A DNA stretch of 64,000 bases from Acidaminococcaceae bacterium (GTDB lineage: Bacteria > Bacillota > Negativicutes > Acidaminococcales > Acidaminococcaceae), in the NCBI GenBank assembly GCA_944390935.1, contig CALXRU010000005.1:1-64000 (forward strand). The letters run 5' to 3'. A model generated the notes under the pieces. The model made no database searches. It had not been told where the DNA came from and saw only the letters and a program-made list of their open reading frames with translations. Positions within the stretch are counted from its first letter, which is position 1. Each line of letters opens with the position of its first letter. Positions 1-10,407 of this stretch are shown here, in pieces. The translations under genes and the position numbers were made by a program.

Positions 1-63
1 TTTTTTGCAAAAGTTTTTTGCTTAACTTCCCTGTGCAAGCCGCTTTAGCCAAACAGCTTTATT

Positions 64-92
64 ATAATAGCATCTACCGGTGGTTATGTCAA
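64..92 (-). promoter_or_regulatory. Strong sigma-A promoter reading out of the left edge
   Basis: On the minus strand a perfect TTGACA (87-92) is followed after 17 bases by TATTAT (64-69), with an overlapping TATAAT further on. It lies downstream of the lysS terminator and points left, so it starts a transcript whose gene is outside the window. In Bacillus subtilis an rRNA operon follows lysS, so an rRNA or tRNA operon is a reasonable guess, but nothing in the 60 transcribed bases proves it. Confidence 0.7.
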
Positions 93-165
93 CTACTTTT
101 TTGAAAAAAGCTGAAAATATTTTAATTTTATTTATCATACACCATCACAAACCATTAAACATGCA

Positions 166-193
166 AAAAGAGAGTGCCGCAGCACTCTCTTTT
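166..193 (-). terminator. Rho-independent terminator of lysS
   Basis: A perfect 12-bp inverted repeat AAAAGAGAGTGC / GCACTCTCTTTT with a four-base loop lies 20 bases after the lysS stop. On the minus strand it is followed by a T-rich stretch. It ends the greA-lysS transcript. Confidence 0.9.
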
Positions 194-213
194 ATATCGT
201 ATTCAGTTCAATA

Positions 214-2181
<1,968 letters not shown>

Positions 2182-2655
2182 TCATTTAACTTTTAAAATT
2201 TTATAAGAAAGCTCGCCGGCAGGGGTATGAACCTGCACAACGGAATTTACTTTCTGTCCCAAAATTGCCGCGCCTACCGGCGATTCATTGGAAATACGGT
2301 TTTTAGACGGGTCGGCTTCGGTAGTGCCAACGATAGTGTAAGTTTCTTCGTCGCCGAATTCCATATCTTTTACAACAACGGTAGAACCAAGCTGTACAAC
2401 GCCTTTTTTATTCCCGGCGCTGTCGATAACGGTAGCAGTGCTGATCATCTGTTCCAGCTCTAAAATACGGCCTTCGATGAAAGCCTGCTCGTTTTTAGCG
2501 TCGTCATATTCGGAGTTTTCGCTTATATCGCCATAGCCGATAGCTACTTTGATACGCTCAGCAACTTCGTGGCGTCTTACGGAACGGAGATTTTCAAGTT
2601 CATCCTCCAGTTTTTTCAAGCCTTCGGCCGTTAAAATTGTTTCTTTACTTGCCAT
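2182..2655 (-). CDS. greA: Transcription elongation factor GreA
   Basis: Rescues backtracked RNA polymerase by stimulating transcript cleavage through the secondary channel. At 157 residues it matches the usual size. It has the N-terminal coiled coil (LTAEGLKKLEDELENLRS) with the acidic tip region (GDISENSEYDDAKNEQ), followed by the globular FKBP-like domain with SPVGAAILGQK. The start at MASKETIL follows AGGAG at 10 bases; 12 further codons upstream are open but lack a ribosome binding site. It is the first gene of greA-lysS and has its own consensus promoter and a structured leader. Confidence 0.96.
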   Translation of the reverse strand: MASKETILTAEGLKKLEDELENLRSVRRHEVAERIKVAIGYGDISENSEYDDAKNEQAFIEGRILELEQMISTATVIDSAGNKKGVVQLGSTVVVKDMEFGDEETYTIVGTTEADPSKNRISNESPVGAAILGQKVNSVVQVHTPAGELSYKILKVK

Positions 2656-2681
2656 AAAAACAATGCTCCTTTTAATAAGCC

Positions 2682-2737
2682 CCGTCAACAAGCAATACTA
2701 AACAGTGCCAAGCAGATGCCTGACACTGCGTTGACGG
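2682..2737 (-). promoter_or_regulatory. Structured 5' leader of greA
   Basis: Between the promoter and the greA ribosome binding site the minus-strand RNA can form a long nested hairpin. An outer stem pairs CCGTCAAC with GTTGACGG (2730-2737 with 2682-2689). Inside it is a nearly continuous stem of about 10-12 bp (2703-2728, CAGTG...CACTG) that uses G-U pairs. There is no T-run, so it is not a simple terminator. Its role is unknown. Confidence 0.55.
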
Positions 2738-2763
2738 AACAAACTTATAGTTTTATAGAATAA

Positions 2764-2792
2764 ATTATAATTTTTTCAAGCCTTTTTGTCAA
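2764..2792 (-). promoter_or_regulatory. Promoter of greA-lysS
   Basis: Minus-strand TTGACA (2787-2792), 17 bases, TATAAT (2764-2769): both boxes are perfect consensus. The -35 box abuts the dusB stop codon. Transcription would start near 2757, leaving a leader of about 100 bases before greA. Confidence 0.9.
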
Positions 2793-2793
2793 C

Positions 2794-3813
2794 TTACTTG
2801 CAAATTTCAGCGTTTGCTTCCAAAAATTGTTTTTTCGCCGCAAGGAATTTGCCCGCTTCTGCGCGGTATTCTTCTGCAAGCAGCTTGAATTCGTCAAAAG
2901 TGTTTAAAGCGTTAATGCGCCTGCGGTATTCTGCCGCCATCGGCATGCCTTTTAAGTATGCCACTGCATGGCGGCGCATTTCCTTAACGGCAATTACTTC
3001 GCCTTTAAAGGCGATTAACATTTTTAAGTGGCGCACAATCATATCCATTCGCTCGTCAAGGCTCGGCTCAAACCTTTGCGCATCGCCGTTCAGGGCACTG
3101 ATAATCTCCTTAAAAATCCACGGATTACCGTCTGCTCCGCGCCCAATCATCAGCCCGTCACAGCCTGTTTCCTCAAACATGCGCAGGCCGTCCTCCGCCG
3201 ATAAAATATCGCCGTTGCCGAACACCGGTATTTTTACTGCGTCTTTTACGGCTTTGATAACACCCCAGTCCGCCTTGCCGTTGTAAAACTGCTCGCGCGT
3301 CCTGCCGTGCACGGCGATAGCGGCAACGCCTGCTTTTTCCGCAAGCTGCGCAATTTCCGGCGCGTTGATGTGGTCTGCGTCCCACCCGGTGCGGATTTTA
3401 ACCGTTACCGGTATTTTCACGGCGTCCGCCATGCGCGCTAAAATTTCATACGCCAGCTGCGGATTTTTCATCAGTGCCGAGCCTTCGCCGTTGTTAACGA
3501 TTTTCGGCACCGGGCAGCCCATGTTAAAATCAACAATGTCCGCGCCGTCCGCTTCCACAATCTTCGCCGCCCGCGCCAGCTCCTGCGGCACGCTGCCGAA
3601 CAGCTGAATCGCGGCCGGGCGTTCCTCCGGCGCAATACGCAGCATATCAAATGTTTTTACGTTTTTATACAGCAAACCCTTAGCGCTGACCATTTCCGAA
3701 ACTACCAGCCCGCAGCCAAGCTCCTTACAAATTACCCTAAACGGCATATCGGTAATCCCGGCCATCGGCGCTAACGCCACCGGCGCACCCAGCCTGATAT
3801 TGCCAATTTGCAT
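2794..3813 (-). CDS. dusB: tRNA-dihydrouridine synthase DusB
   Basis: FMN-dependent reduction of uridines in tRNA. The TIM-barrel synthase domain is visible, with the N-terminal LAPMAGITDMPFR motif, the catalytic cysteine in DFNMGCPVPKI (about residue 100) and the FMN-phosphate motifs VHGRTREQFY and GNGDI. At 339 residues it is of normal family length. The start is placed 5 bases after GAGGTG. It lies downstream of coaX beyond a hairpin terminator and upstream of greA-lysS, matching the dus-lysS order of Bacilli. Confidence 0.95.
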   Translation of the reverse strand: MQIGNIRLGAPVALAPMAGITDMPFRVICKELGCGLVVSEMVSAKGLLYKNVKTFDMLRIAPEERPAAIQLFGSVPQELARAAKIVEADGADIVDFNMGCPVPKIVNNGEGSALMKNPQLAYEILARMADAVKIPVTVKIRTGWDADHINAPEIAQLAEKAGVAAIAVHGRTREQFYNGKADWGVIKAVKDAVKIPVFGNGDILSAEDGLRMFEETGCDGLMIGRGADGNPWIFKEIISALNGDAQRFEPSLDERMDMIVRHLKMLIAFKGEVIAVKEMRRHAVAYLKGMPMAAEYRRRINALNTFDEFKLLAEEYRAEAGKFLAAKKQFLEANAEICK

Positions 3814-3830
3814 TTTTCACCTCATAAAAT

Positions 3831-3854
3831 AAGGCCTGCCGTTAAGCAGGCCTT
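3831..3854 (-). terminator. Terminator between coaX and dusB
   Basis: A 9-bp stem AAGGCCTGC / GCAGGCCTT with a six-base loop lies just after the coaX stop, followed on the minus strand by TTATTTTATG. The T-run is modest and dusB starts only 17 bases on, so partial read-through into dusB is likely. Confidence 0.7.
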
Positions 3855-3865
3855 TTGCGTTAATT

Positions 3866-4642
3866 TTATTTTTCGTTTTTCTCGTGCAGAATACGCAGGC
3901 CTTCCAAAGTAAGGAACGGTTCAACGTAGTCGATAACGTCGGATTCAGCCGCCATCGTGGTTGCAAAACCGCCGGTTGCGATAACGATTGCTTCGCCGCC
4001 AAGTTCTTCCTTCATCTTGCAGACGATTTCGTTCATCTGGCCGACGTAGCCAACCAGAATACCTGCCTGAATGGCGTTAACCGTGTTTTTGCAGATAACC
4101 GTCGCCGGTTTAATCAGCTCAACGCGCGGCAGCTTGGCGGTACGCTGGAACAAAGCCTCCGCGGAAATGCCGATACCCGGGGCAATAGCGCCGCCCAGAT
4201 ATTCGCCGGTAGGCAAAAGCGCACAGAAAGTGGTTGCCGTGCCGAAATCGACGATAATCATCGGTTTGCCTTTGGCTGCATATTTTTCAAAAGCGGCAAC
4301 AGCGTTAACAATACGGTCCGCGCCAACTTCACGCGGGTTATCGTACCGCAGCGAAATGCCGGTTTTAATGCCGGGGCCTACCACCATCGGCACAAGCTCA
4401 AAATAGCGCTCGCACATGTGGCACAAAGGCACAATCAACGGCGGTACAACGCTGGAGATGATGATATCCTTCACTTCGTCCATAGGCATCTTGGTGTAGT
4501 TAAACATGCTTCTCAGCAAAATGCCGTATTCGTCAGCCGTTTTGGAACGGTCGGTAGAAAAGCGCCAGTGCGACGCAATCTTTTTGCCGTCAAAAACGCC
4601 GGCTACAATATTAGTGTTGCCCACATCAATAACTAATAACAT
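3866..4642 (-). CDS. coaX: Type III pantothenate kinase
   Basis: First step of coenzyme A synthesis (pantothenate to 4'-phosphopantothenate). At 258 residues it has the ASKHA fold signatures of CoaX: the N-terminal phosphate-binding [14 protein letters not shown], the [11 protein letters not shown] motif, the DFGTATTF motif, and [11 protein letters not shown]. It starts 8 bases after AGGAGG. It lies downstream of birA, as in many Bacillota where biotin ligase and coaX are neighbours. Confidence 0.95.
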   Translation of the reverse strand: MLLVIDVGNTNIVAGVFDGKKIASHWRFSTDRSKTADEYGILLRSMFNYTKMPMDEVKDIIISSVVPPLIVPLCHMCERYFELVPMVVGPGIKTGISLRYDNPREVGADRIVNAVAAFEKYAAKGKPMIIVDFGTATTFCALLPTGEYLGGAIAPGIGISAEALFQRTAKLPRVELIKPATVICKNTVNAIQAGILVGYVGQMNEIVCKMKEELGGEAIVIATGGFATTMAAESDVIDYVEPFLTLEGLRILHEKNEK

Positions 4643-4725
4643 AGCTTATCCTCCTGCGGAGTAAAATTACTTTCTAAAGAACCTCGCCTATTATATCAGA
4701 AAAAAACAGGTCTGTACAGCAAAAT

Positions 4726-5721
4726 TTAAGCGTACTTGCCCGTGCCCGCCGCCGGGCGGATAGAAACGTCACCGGCGATAACTTTGTCCGTCGTGCCGTC
4801 TTCTTTTCTCACAATCAAAAGTCCGTCCTCGTCGATGTCCACGGCAAGGCCGCAATAAGTTTCGTCCGGTGCGATAACCTTAACCTGCTGCCCCAGAGTG
4901 CAGGAATACTTACGCCATTCTGCCAGCACCGGCGCAAAACCTTCGCGTAGCACGGCTTCATACAGTTCTTCCAGATTATACAGCACATCCGCTAAAATCT
5001 GCACGCGCGATACCGGTTCTTCCGCCGCATCAGCGACGGAAATGGAGCAGTCCTGAATATCGTCCGGCACAATGCTGCGCGGTACGTCCACGTTCATGCC
5101 GATGCCGATAACGATGTAATTGATTTTACCGAACTCGGCGCTCATTTCCGTTAAAATGCCAACCAGCTTTTTGCCGTTCAGCAAAATATCATTAGGCCAT
5201 TTAATAGCGGCGTTAACACCCTTGTATTTGTTAACGGCTTTAACAACGGCAACTGCTGCCAGCAGCGTGCATTTGGAAGCCTCCTGCGGCAAAAACGGCG
5301 GCTTAAGCACAACCGAAAACCAATTGCCGCACGCGAACGGAGAAAACCAGCCGCGCGACAGGCGACCCTTGCCGCCAAGCTGCTCCTCGCTGACAACAAC
5401 CAGACCGTTTTCGCAGCCTGCTTCCGCCAGGCGTTTAGCCAGATTATTGGTAGAATCGACGCTCTCCACATAATGGATGCTGTGGCCTAACCAATCAGTT
5501 TTTAAATACGTAATAATTTCCGCCGGTTTCAATCTGTCCGGCGCAGCCTTTAAAACATAGCCTTTTTTAGGCACGGATTCGATATCATAACCTTCAGCCT
5601 TTAAAGCCTGAATATGTTTCCATACAGCGGTGCGCGACACTGAAAGCTGACGCGAAAGCTCCTCGCCCGACGTCGGCTCCTGACCGCCTGCCCGTAAAAT
5701 TTCCAAAATGCGTCCGCGCAT
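4726..5721 (-). CDS. birA: Bifunctional biotin-[acetyl-CoA-carboxylase] ligase / biotin repressor
   Basis: Attaches biotin to carboxyl-carrier proteins. An N-terminal winged helix (residues 1-60, LSRQLSVSRTAVWKHIQALKAEGY) marks it as the DNA-binding, group II type. The ligase core has the nucleotide-binding EEQLGGKGRLSRGW loop and KWPNDILLNGKKLVGILTE. At 331 residues it is of normal length. The ATG at 5721 is preferred over an upstream GTG, which almost touches the GAGGAG site. A palindrome over its own promoter fits autoregulation, but that is inference. Confidence 0.95.
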   Translation of the reverse strand: MRGRILEILRAGGQEPTSGEELSRQLSVSRTAVWKHIQALKAEGYDIESVPKKGYVLKAAPDRLKPAEIITYLKTDWLGHSIHYVESVDSTNNLAKRLAEAGCENGLVVVSEEQLGGKGRLSRGWFSPFACGNWFSVVLKPPFLPQEASKCTLLAAVAVVKAVNKYKGVNAAIKWPNDILLNGKKLVGILTEMSAEFGKINYIVIGIGMNVDVPRSIVPDDIQDCSISVADAAEEPVSRVQILADVLYNLEELYEAVLREGFAPVLAEWRKYSCTLGQQVKVIAPDETYCGLAVDIDEDGLLIVRKEDGTTDKVIAGDVSIRPAAGTGKYA

Positions 5722-5745
5722 TACAATCACACTCCTCGTTATCCC

Positions 5746-5776
5746 TTAGGTTATCATTACGTTAACCTAAAGTCAA
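5746..5776 (-). promoter_or_regulatory. birA promoter overlapped by a palindromic operator-like site
   Basis: A perfect 8-bp inverted repeat TTAGGTTA / TAACCTAA (5746-5753 and 5763-5770, nine-base gap) overlaps a minus-strand promoter with TTGACT at 5771-5776 and a weak -10 (TAACCT, 5748-5753) after 17 bases. The half-sites point the opposite way to the classical BirA site (TAACC..GGTTA), so the bound protein is uncertain. Confidence 0.55.
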
Positions 5777-5784
5777 GCAATAAA

Positions 5785-5812
5785 AAAACACCGGCGTTAA
5801 AACCGGTGTTTT
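5785..5812 (-). terminator. Terminator of ftsH
   Basis: A 10-bp stem AAAACACCGG / CCGGTGTTTT with an eight-base loop starts just after the ftsH stop codon. An A-run on the plus strand gives the U-tract on the minus-strand RNA. Confidence 0.9.
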
Positions 5813-5816
5813 AATT

Positions 5817-7778
5817 TTAGTTAAGCGCGTGTTTTTCTTCCGTGCCCACAACGCCCGGCACTTCCTGATACTGAGGTGCCTGCTGCGGCTGCGGTTCTTC
5901 TGCCGGTGCGGTAATTACGTCCGGCGGAATTTCTGCGGGCGTGCCGCTGTTATCGTCAGGCGGCTGCTCGTTTTTATCCAGAATGCGCCCATATTTCATC
6001 AGCTGCTCAATCTCGCTGCCTTCCAGCGTTTCTTTTTCAATCAGCGCCTGCGCGATTAAATGCAGCTTGTCCATATTGTTTTGCAGCAGTTCTTCCGTTT
6101 TCTGGTAAGCCTCGTCAAGGAATTTGCGGATTTCCTTATCGATTTTTGCTGCAATTTCTTCACTGTAATTTTTATCGCGGGCAATGTCGCGTCCAAGGAA
6201 TACCTGGTCCTGACGGTGCCCAAAGGTTACAGGGCCGAGCTCCTGGCTCATGCCGTATTCGCAAATCATCTGACGTGCCAGGGATGTAGCGCGCTGCAAA
6301 TCGTTGCTGGCGCCGCTGGAGATTTCCTTCAGCACCAATGCTTCCGCCACGCGCCCGCCGAGCAATACTTTCAGCTCGTCCAGCATTTCGCTTCTGGTTG
6401 CGTAGTAACGGTCTTCCTTCGGCAGGCTTAAAGTATAGCCGCCTGCCCTGCCGCGCGGAATAATAGTAACCTTATGCACGGGGTCGGCGTTATCCAGCAG
6501 CATGCCAACCAGCGTATGCCCGCCTTCGTGATAAGCGGTCAGGCGTTTTTCCTTGTCGCTGATAACCCTGCTGCGGCGTTCCGGTCCCATAATAACGCGT
6601 TCTGCCGCTTCTTCCATGTCCGGCATGTTAATCTGCTTTTTATTCTTGCGCGCCGCCATCAAAGCCGCCTCGTTGACGAGGTTGCTCAAATCAGCACCGG
6701 TAAAGCCCGGCGTGCGCCTTGCAATAACGTCCAACTCAACATCGCTTGCAACAGGTTTGCCTTTTACATGCACTTTTAAAATCTGCTGGCGACCCTTAAT
6801 ATCCGGGCGGTCAACCACAATCTGACGGTCAAAACGTCCCGGGCGCAAAAGTGCCGGGTCAAGAATATCCGGGCGGTTGGTTGCGGCAATCATGATAATG
6901 CCTTCATTAGCTCCAAAACCGTCCATTTCAACCAGCAGCTGGTTCAGGGTCTGCTCGCGTTCGTCATGCCCGCCGCCAAGCCCTGCGCCGCGCTGACGTC
7001 CCACAGCGTCGATTTCATCGATAAACACAATGCACGGCGCGCTCTTTTTAGCCTGTTCAAACAAATCACGCACGCGCGATGCGCCAACGCCGACAAACAT
7101 TTCCACAAAGTCAGAGCCGGAAATGCTGAAAAACGGTACGCCCGCTTCGCCGGCAACGGCTTTGGCAAGCAGCGTTTTGCCCGTACCCGGAGGCCCGTAC
7201 AAAAGCACGCCTTTAGGTATTTTAGCGCCCAAATCGTTATACTTTTTGGGGTGCTTCAAAAATTCTACAACTTCTTCCAGTTCCTGCTTGGCTTCGTCGG
7301 CACCGGCAACATCCTTAAAGGTTACTTTAATATTGTCCTCGTCATAACGGCGCGCACGGCTCTTGCCGAAATTCATCACGCCGCGGCCGCCACCGCCGCC
7401 CTGCATCTGCTGCATCATAAAGAACCACACAGCAACAATAACAAGTATCGGCAACAGCTCGCTAACCACCGTCATCCACCACGGGGGTTCAGGCGGCAGT
7501 TCGGCTTTAATTTCAATATCGCGCGCCCTTAAAGTCGGTATCAGGCTGTCGTCGTTGGGCACAACGGTAGTAAAATCACTGCCGTCCTTCAGCTTGCCGC
7601 TGATAACATTTTCTACAATCGTTACCTGCTTAACTTCGTCCTGCTGCACATGCTTCATAAACGCGGTGTAGGTAATATCCGTTTTGGGCACGGTGCTGGC
7701 AGAATACGAATCAATCATCCAGATAGCGCAGATGATTATCATCAGGTACACAAAAACGTTCTTCAAAAATTTATTCAA
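5817..7778 (-). CDS. ftsH: ATP-dependent zinc metalloprotease FtsH
   Basis: Membrane-anchored AAA+ protease for quality control of membrane and short-lived proteins. Seen: a transmembrane segment at residues 5-23, an extracytoplasmic domain, a second transmembrane segment at about 104-122, Walker A GPPGTGKT (195-202), Walker [11 protein letters not shown] (about 249-258), the second region of homology near [19 protein letters not shown], and the zinc site HEGGH (417-421). The Pro/Gln-rich tail is variable in the family. The start codon is TTG at 7778, placed by GGAGGG six bases upstream. It follows hpt in the conserved tilS-hpt-ftsH order. Confidence 0.97.
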   Translation of the reverse strand: MNKFLKNVFVYLMIIICAIWMIDSYSASTVPKTDITYTAFMKHVQQDEVKQVTIVENVISGKLKDGSDFTTVVPNDDSLIPTLRARDIEIKAELPPEPPWWMTVVSELLPILVIVAVWFFMMQQMQGGGGGRGVMNFGKSRARRYDEDNIKVTFKDVAGADEAKQELEEVVEFLKHPKKYNDLGAKIPKGVLLYGPPGTGKTLLAKAVAGEAGVPFFSISGSDFVEMFVGVGASRVRDLFEQAKKSAPCIVFIDEIDAVGRQRGAGLGGGHDEREQTLNQLLVEMDGFGANEGIIMIAATNRPDILDPALLRPGRFDRQIVVDRPDIKGRQQILKVHVKGKPVASDVELDVIARRTPGFTGADLSNLVNEAALMAARKNKKQINMPDMEEAAERVIMGPERRSRVISDKEKRLTAYHEGGHTLVGMLLDNADPVHKVTIIPRGRAGGYTLSLPKEDRYYATRSEMLDELKVLLGGRVAEALVLKEISSGASNDLQRATSLARQMICEYGMSQELGPVTFGHRQDQVFLGRDIARDKNYSEEIAAKIDKEIRKFLDEAYQKTEELLQNNMDKLHLIAQALIEKETLEGSEIEQLMKYGRILDKNEQPPDDNSGTPAEIPPDVITAPAEEPQPQQAPQYQEVPGVVGTEEKHALN

Positions 7779-7856
7779 GGATTTCCCTCCCTAACAACAA
7801 AAAGTTTAATGCTATCTTTGTATTATAATATAAATTCCGTGTTTTCACAACTTTTA

Positions 7857-8399
7857 TTATTTTTCATAAACTTCCGGTTTCAGCACGCCGATAAACGGCA
7901 GATTGCGGTAATCACCGGCGTAGTCAAGGCCGTAGCCGACAACAAATTCATCCGGAATTTCAAAGCCGACGTAATCTGCGTTCAGCTTGTTCACGCGGCG
8001 GCTCGGCTTATCGCACAGCGCCACTTTTTTAATAGAGGCAGGTTTGCGGGTCTGCAAAAGCCTGGTAATCGCTTCCATGGTCACGCCGCTGTCGATGATA
8101 TCGTCAACTAAAAGCACATGGCAGCCTTCGATATTTTCCGAGCAGCTCAGACGCACATCGACGCTGCCGCTGGTTTCCGTACTGTTGCCGTAGGAAGACG
8201 CCACCATAAAATCAATGCGCATCGGCAAACCAATCGCCAGCGAAAGGTCGGTAAAAAAGTAAATTGCGCCCTTCAAGAGGCCAATCATCACAATTTTGTC
8301 CTTATCCTTGTAATCCTCGCGAATTTGCTCACCCAGTTCCTTCACGCGCGCCTGAATCTCTTCTTCCGTCAGTAAAACTTTTGCAATATCCTCAGTCAT
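7857..8399 (-). CDS. hpt: Hypoxanthine phosphoribosyltransferase
   Basis: Purine salvage: converts hypoxanthine or guanine plus PRPP to IMP or GMP. The PRPP-binding loop VLLVDDIIDSGVT and the GLLKGAIYFFTDL motif are present. The preferred start is the ATG at 8399, nine bases after GGAAAGG. This makes the first codons overlap the last 8 bases of tilS, so the two are probably translationally coupled; an ATG nine bases earlier sits directly against the ribosome binding site. About 180 residues, normal for the family. Confidence 0.96.
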   Translation of the reverse strand: MTEDIAKVLLTEEEIQARVKELGEQIREDYKDKDKIVMIGLLKGAIYFFTDLSLAIGLPMRIDFMVASSYGNSTETSGSVDVRLSCSENIEGCHVLLVDDIIDSGVTMEAITRLLQTRKPASIKKVALCDKPSRRVNKLNADYVGFEIPDEFVVGYGLDYAGDYRNLPFIGVLKPEVYEK

Positions 8400-9813
8400 T
8401 TTGCCCATCCTTTCCGTTTATCAGCCGCATAACCAGCCATTTGCCTGCCGCTTCGTGCTTCCATCCGGCCTGCCTTTCGCCGGTTATCCACAAAACATTG
8501 CTGCCTGCCGTTACCAACAGTTTGCCGTCGCGTTCTGCCCGCGGCACTTTATTGTCAATAAAATAATCTTTTAATTTTTTGCTGCCCGCACTTCCATACG
8601 GATAAAACCTGTCGCTGTCACGCCTTGTGCGGATGCTGATTGCTTCACCTGCCAGCTCCAACGGCACAACGGCCTGCATTCTGCTTACCGGCTGATGCGT
8701 ATCTGCAATGCTTAACTGCAATTCTCCGCCTTCCGGCAGATTTACAGTTACGCCGTCAGCGATATTTTTCGTCGCAACCGTAATATCGCAAGCACCGCTG
8801 TTGCATTCGCCATTCAGCAATTTTTCTATATCTGCGCGCGCGCCGATATACAATTTACCGTAGCTGTACGCCGCCGCTGTTTTGCCGGGCAGCATTACTG
8901 CTTTGCCGCTGCTGCCGTTTTGCAAAAGCTGCAGCACGGCTTTGATATGTTCAAAGCCAAGTTCGCTGCCGCGCTCTGCCTTTTGTTCCCACATCAGGCG
9001 GATAACGCGCGTGCTGACGGCTTCAAATTCTGCCAGCAGCTTTTCCGCGCCGCACTCCAGCAAATTGCCGTTTTCCGCAACGTGTTCACTGTAAAACTTT
9101 TGCGCATGATGACAGGCAAAAGCGTTATCCATAGCGGCAAGCTGCGCCGTTTTCCCCAGCGCCGTTACCAGCTGCGGGTTAAACTGCTGCTGTAAATACG
9201 GCAGCAGCTCCTTGCGTATACGGTTGCGGGTGTAACGCACATCGTCGTTGGTTGAATCATGGCAGAAACTTAAATTCCGTTCACGGCAATAGGCTTCAAT
9301 TTCACTGCGCTGTACAAAAAGCAGCGGGCGCATAAGCCTGCCCGCCTGCACCTGCATACCACCAAGCCCTGCCGTGCCGCTGCCGCGCAAAAGCTGCATC
9401 AACACAGTTTCCGCCTGGTCACCGGCGTGGTGCGCCGTTAAAAGGTAATCCGCGCCAAGCTCATCAACATACTGCCACAGCTCACGGTAACGCAGCTTGC
9501 GAGCTGCATCCTCCACCGATAAGCCTTCCGCTTTGGCGTAAACGCCTGCTTTTACATGGCGGCAGGCAAAATCAAGCCCGCGTTCTGCACAGAATCTTTC
9601 CACAAACGCAGCGTCGTGCAGAGCTTCATCGCCGCGTAAACCGTGTTCCACGTGCATTACGGCAATTTTATAGCCGCACTCACCGCGCAGCTGCCACACC
9701 GCATCCGTTAAAGCCACGGAATCCGCGCCGCCGCTGCACGCAATAACCATACGCGCCCCGGGCGGAAGATATTTTTTTATTTCTTTAAGCAGTTTGTTCA
9801 CGGCTTTGCCCAT
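8392..9813 (-). CDS. tilS: tRNA(Ile)-lysidine synthase
   Basis: Modifies C34 of tRNA-Ile(CAU) to lysidine so that it reads AUA. The N-type ATP-pyrophosphatase P-loop ACSGGADSVAL is at about residues 25-35, with HHAGDQAETVLMQLLRGSG further on. The C-terminal substrate-binding domain ends with the typical SKKLKDYFIDNKVPRAERD. At 473 residues it is the long form. It starts five bases after GAGGAG and overlaps hpt. Confidence 0.95.
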   Translation of the reverse strand: MGKAVNKLLKEIKKYLPPGARMVIACSGGADSVALTDAVWQLRGECGYKIAVMHVEHGLRGDEALHDAAFVERFCAERGLDFACRHVKAGVYAKAEGLSVEDAARKLRYRELWQYVDELGADYLLTAHHAGDQAETVLMQLLRGSGTAGLGGMQVQAGRLMRPLLFVQRSEIEAYCRERNLSFCHDSTNDDVRYTRNRIRKELLPYLQQQFNPQLVTALGKTAQLAAMDNAFACHHAQKFYSEHVAENGNLLECGAEKLLAEFEAVSTRVIRLMWEQKAERGSELGFEHIKAVLQLLQNGSSGKAVMLPGKTAAAYSYGKLYIGARADIEKLLNGECNSGACDITVATKNIADGVTVNLPEGGELQLSIADTHQPVSRMQAVVPLELAGEAISIRTRRDSDRFYPYGSAGSKKLKDYFIDNKVPRAERDGKLLVTAGSNVLWITGERQAGWKHEAAGKWLVMRLINGKDGQND

Positions 9814-9834
9814 TTCTGCTCCTCAAAACAAAAA

Positions 9835-9853
9835 GGCACTCACACGGAGTGCC
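9835..9853 (-). terminator. Terminator after the S1-domain gene
   Basis: A 7-bp stem GGCACTC / GAGTGCC is followed on the minus strand by TTTTTGTTTTG, right after the S1-domain gene and 22 bases before tilS. It is short, so tilS-hpt-ftsH may still be reached by read-through. Confidence 0.75.
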
Positions 9854-9862
9854 GTAATGTTG

Positions 9863-10288
9863 TTATCTTTCACGGCTGGCGCCGCGGCCGCCGCGTTTGG
9901 ATTCGGTATTACGCTTCAGGTCAAGCAGCCTGTCGTCGCTGTCTTTTAAAAATTTGGACAATTTATCTTCAAAAGAAAGTGCCGGAGCCGGTTTGAAGCT
10001 GCGGCGTTCAGGATTACCTGCCGGACGCTGCGGTTTGGGCTGCGGAGCCGGAGGCGGCGTCAGCTGTTTGATTGACAGGCCGATTTTTCCGCGCTCATCA
10101 ATAGATAAGACTTTAACCTTCACCTTATCCTTTTCCTTTAAGAAATCATGTACGTCCTTCACATATACATTGGAAACTTCGGATATGTGAATAAGTCCTA
10201 CCTTACCTTCAGGCAGCTGTACGAAGGCGCCGAAATTGGTAATGCCTGTTACCTCGCCTTCAACTATTGCACCTACTTCAAGTGACAT
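9863..10288 (-). CDS. S1 RNA-binding domain protein (YabR/GSP13-like)
   Basis: Residues 1-75 form a single S1/OB-fold domain: GAIVEGEVTGITNFGAFVQL, the GLIHISEVS motif, and VKVLSIDERGKIGLSIK. A Pro-rich linker and a basic C-terminal tail (KRGGRGASRER) follow. The position between divIC and tilS equals that of yabR in Bacillus subtilis, a general-stress ribosome-associated protein; the same role here is inference from synteny. The gene has its own promoter. The GGGGG ribosome binding site is about 12 bases from the ATG, rather far. Confidence 0.88.
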   Translation of the reverse strand: MSLEVGAIVEGEVTGITNFGAFVQLPEGKVGLIHISEVSNVYVKDVHDFLKEKDKVKVKVLSIDERGKIGLSIKQLTPPPAPQPKPQRPAGNPERRSFKPAPALSFEDKLSKFLKDSDDRLLDLKRNTESKRGGRGASRER

Positions 10289-10328
10289 AGAGCAGTAGAT
10301 CCCCCTTAAATTAGCTTAATATAAAACC

Positions 10329-10358
10329 ATTATACCTTTATCGTTTAAAAAGTGTCAA
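10329..10358 (-). promoter_or_regulatory. Promoter of the S1-domain gene
   Basis: Minus-strand TTGACA (10353-10358), 18 bases, TATAAT (10329-10334). It lies between the divIC terminator and the S1-domain gene. Confidence 0.85.
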
Positions 10359-10367
10359 CTAAAAAAT

Positions 10368-10407
10368 AAAAACAGACGAATAATCAGCCGATAATTCATC
10401 TGTTTTT
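10368..10407 (-). terminator. Terminator overlapping the divIC stop codon
   Basis: Minus-strand AAAAACAGA pairs with TCTGTTTTT, with further inner pairing (GAAT/ATTC), followed by ATTTTTTAG. The left arm includes the last codons and the TGA of divIC, so the terminator begins inside the gene. Confidence 0.85.

Noticed and set aside
5746-5770. A canonical BirA operator.
   Set aside because: The half-sites are in the opposite order and the gap is nine bases rather than about fifteen. It is kept only as an unassigned palindrome.
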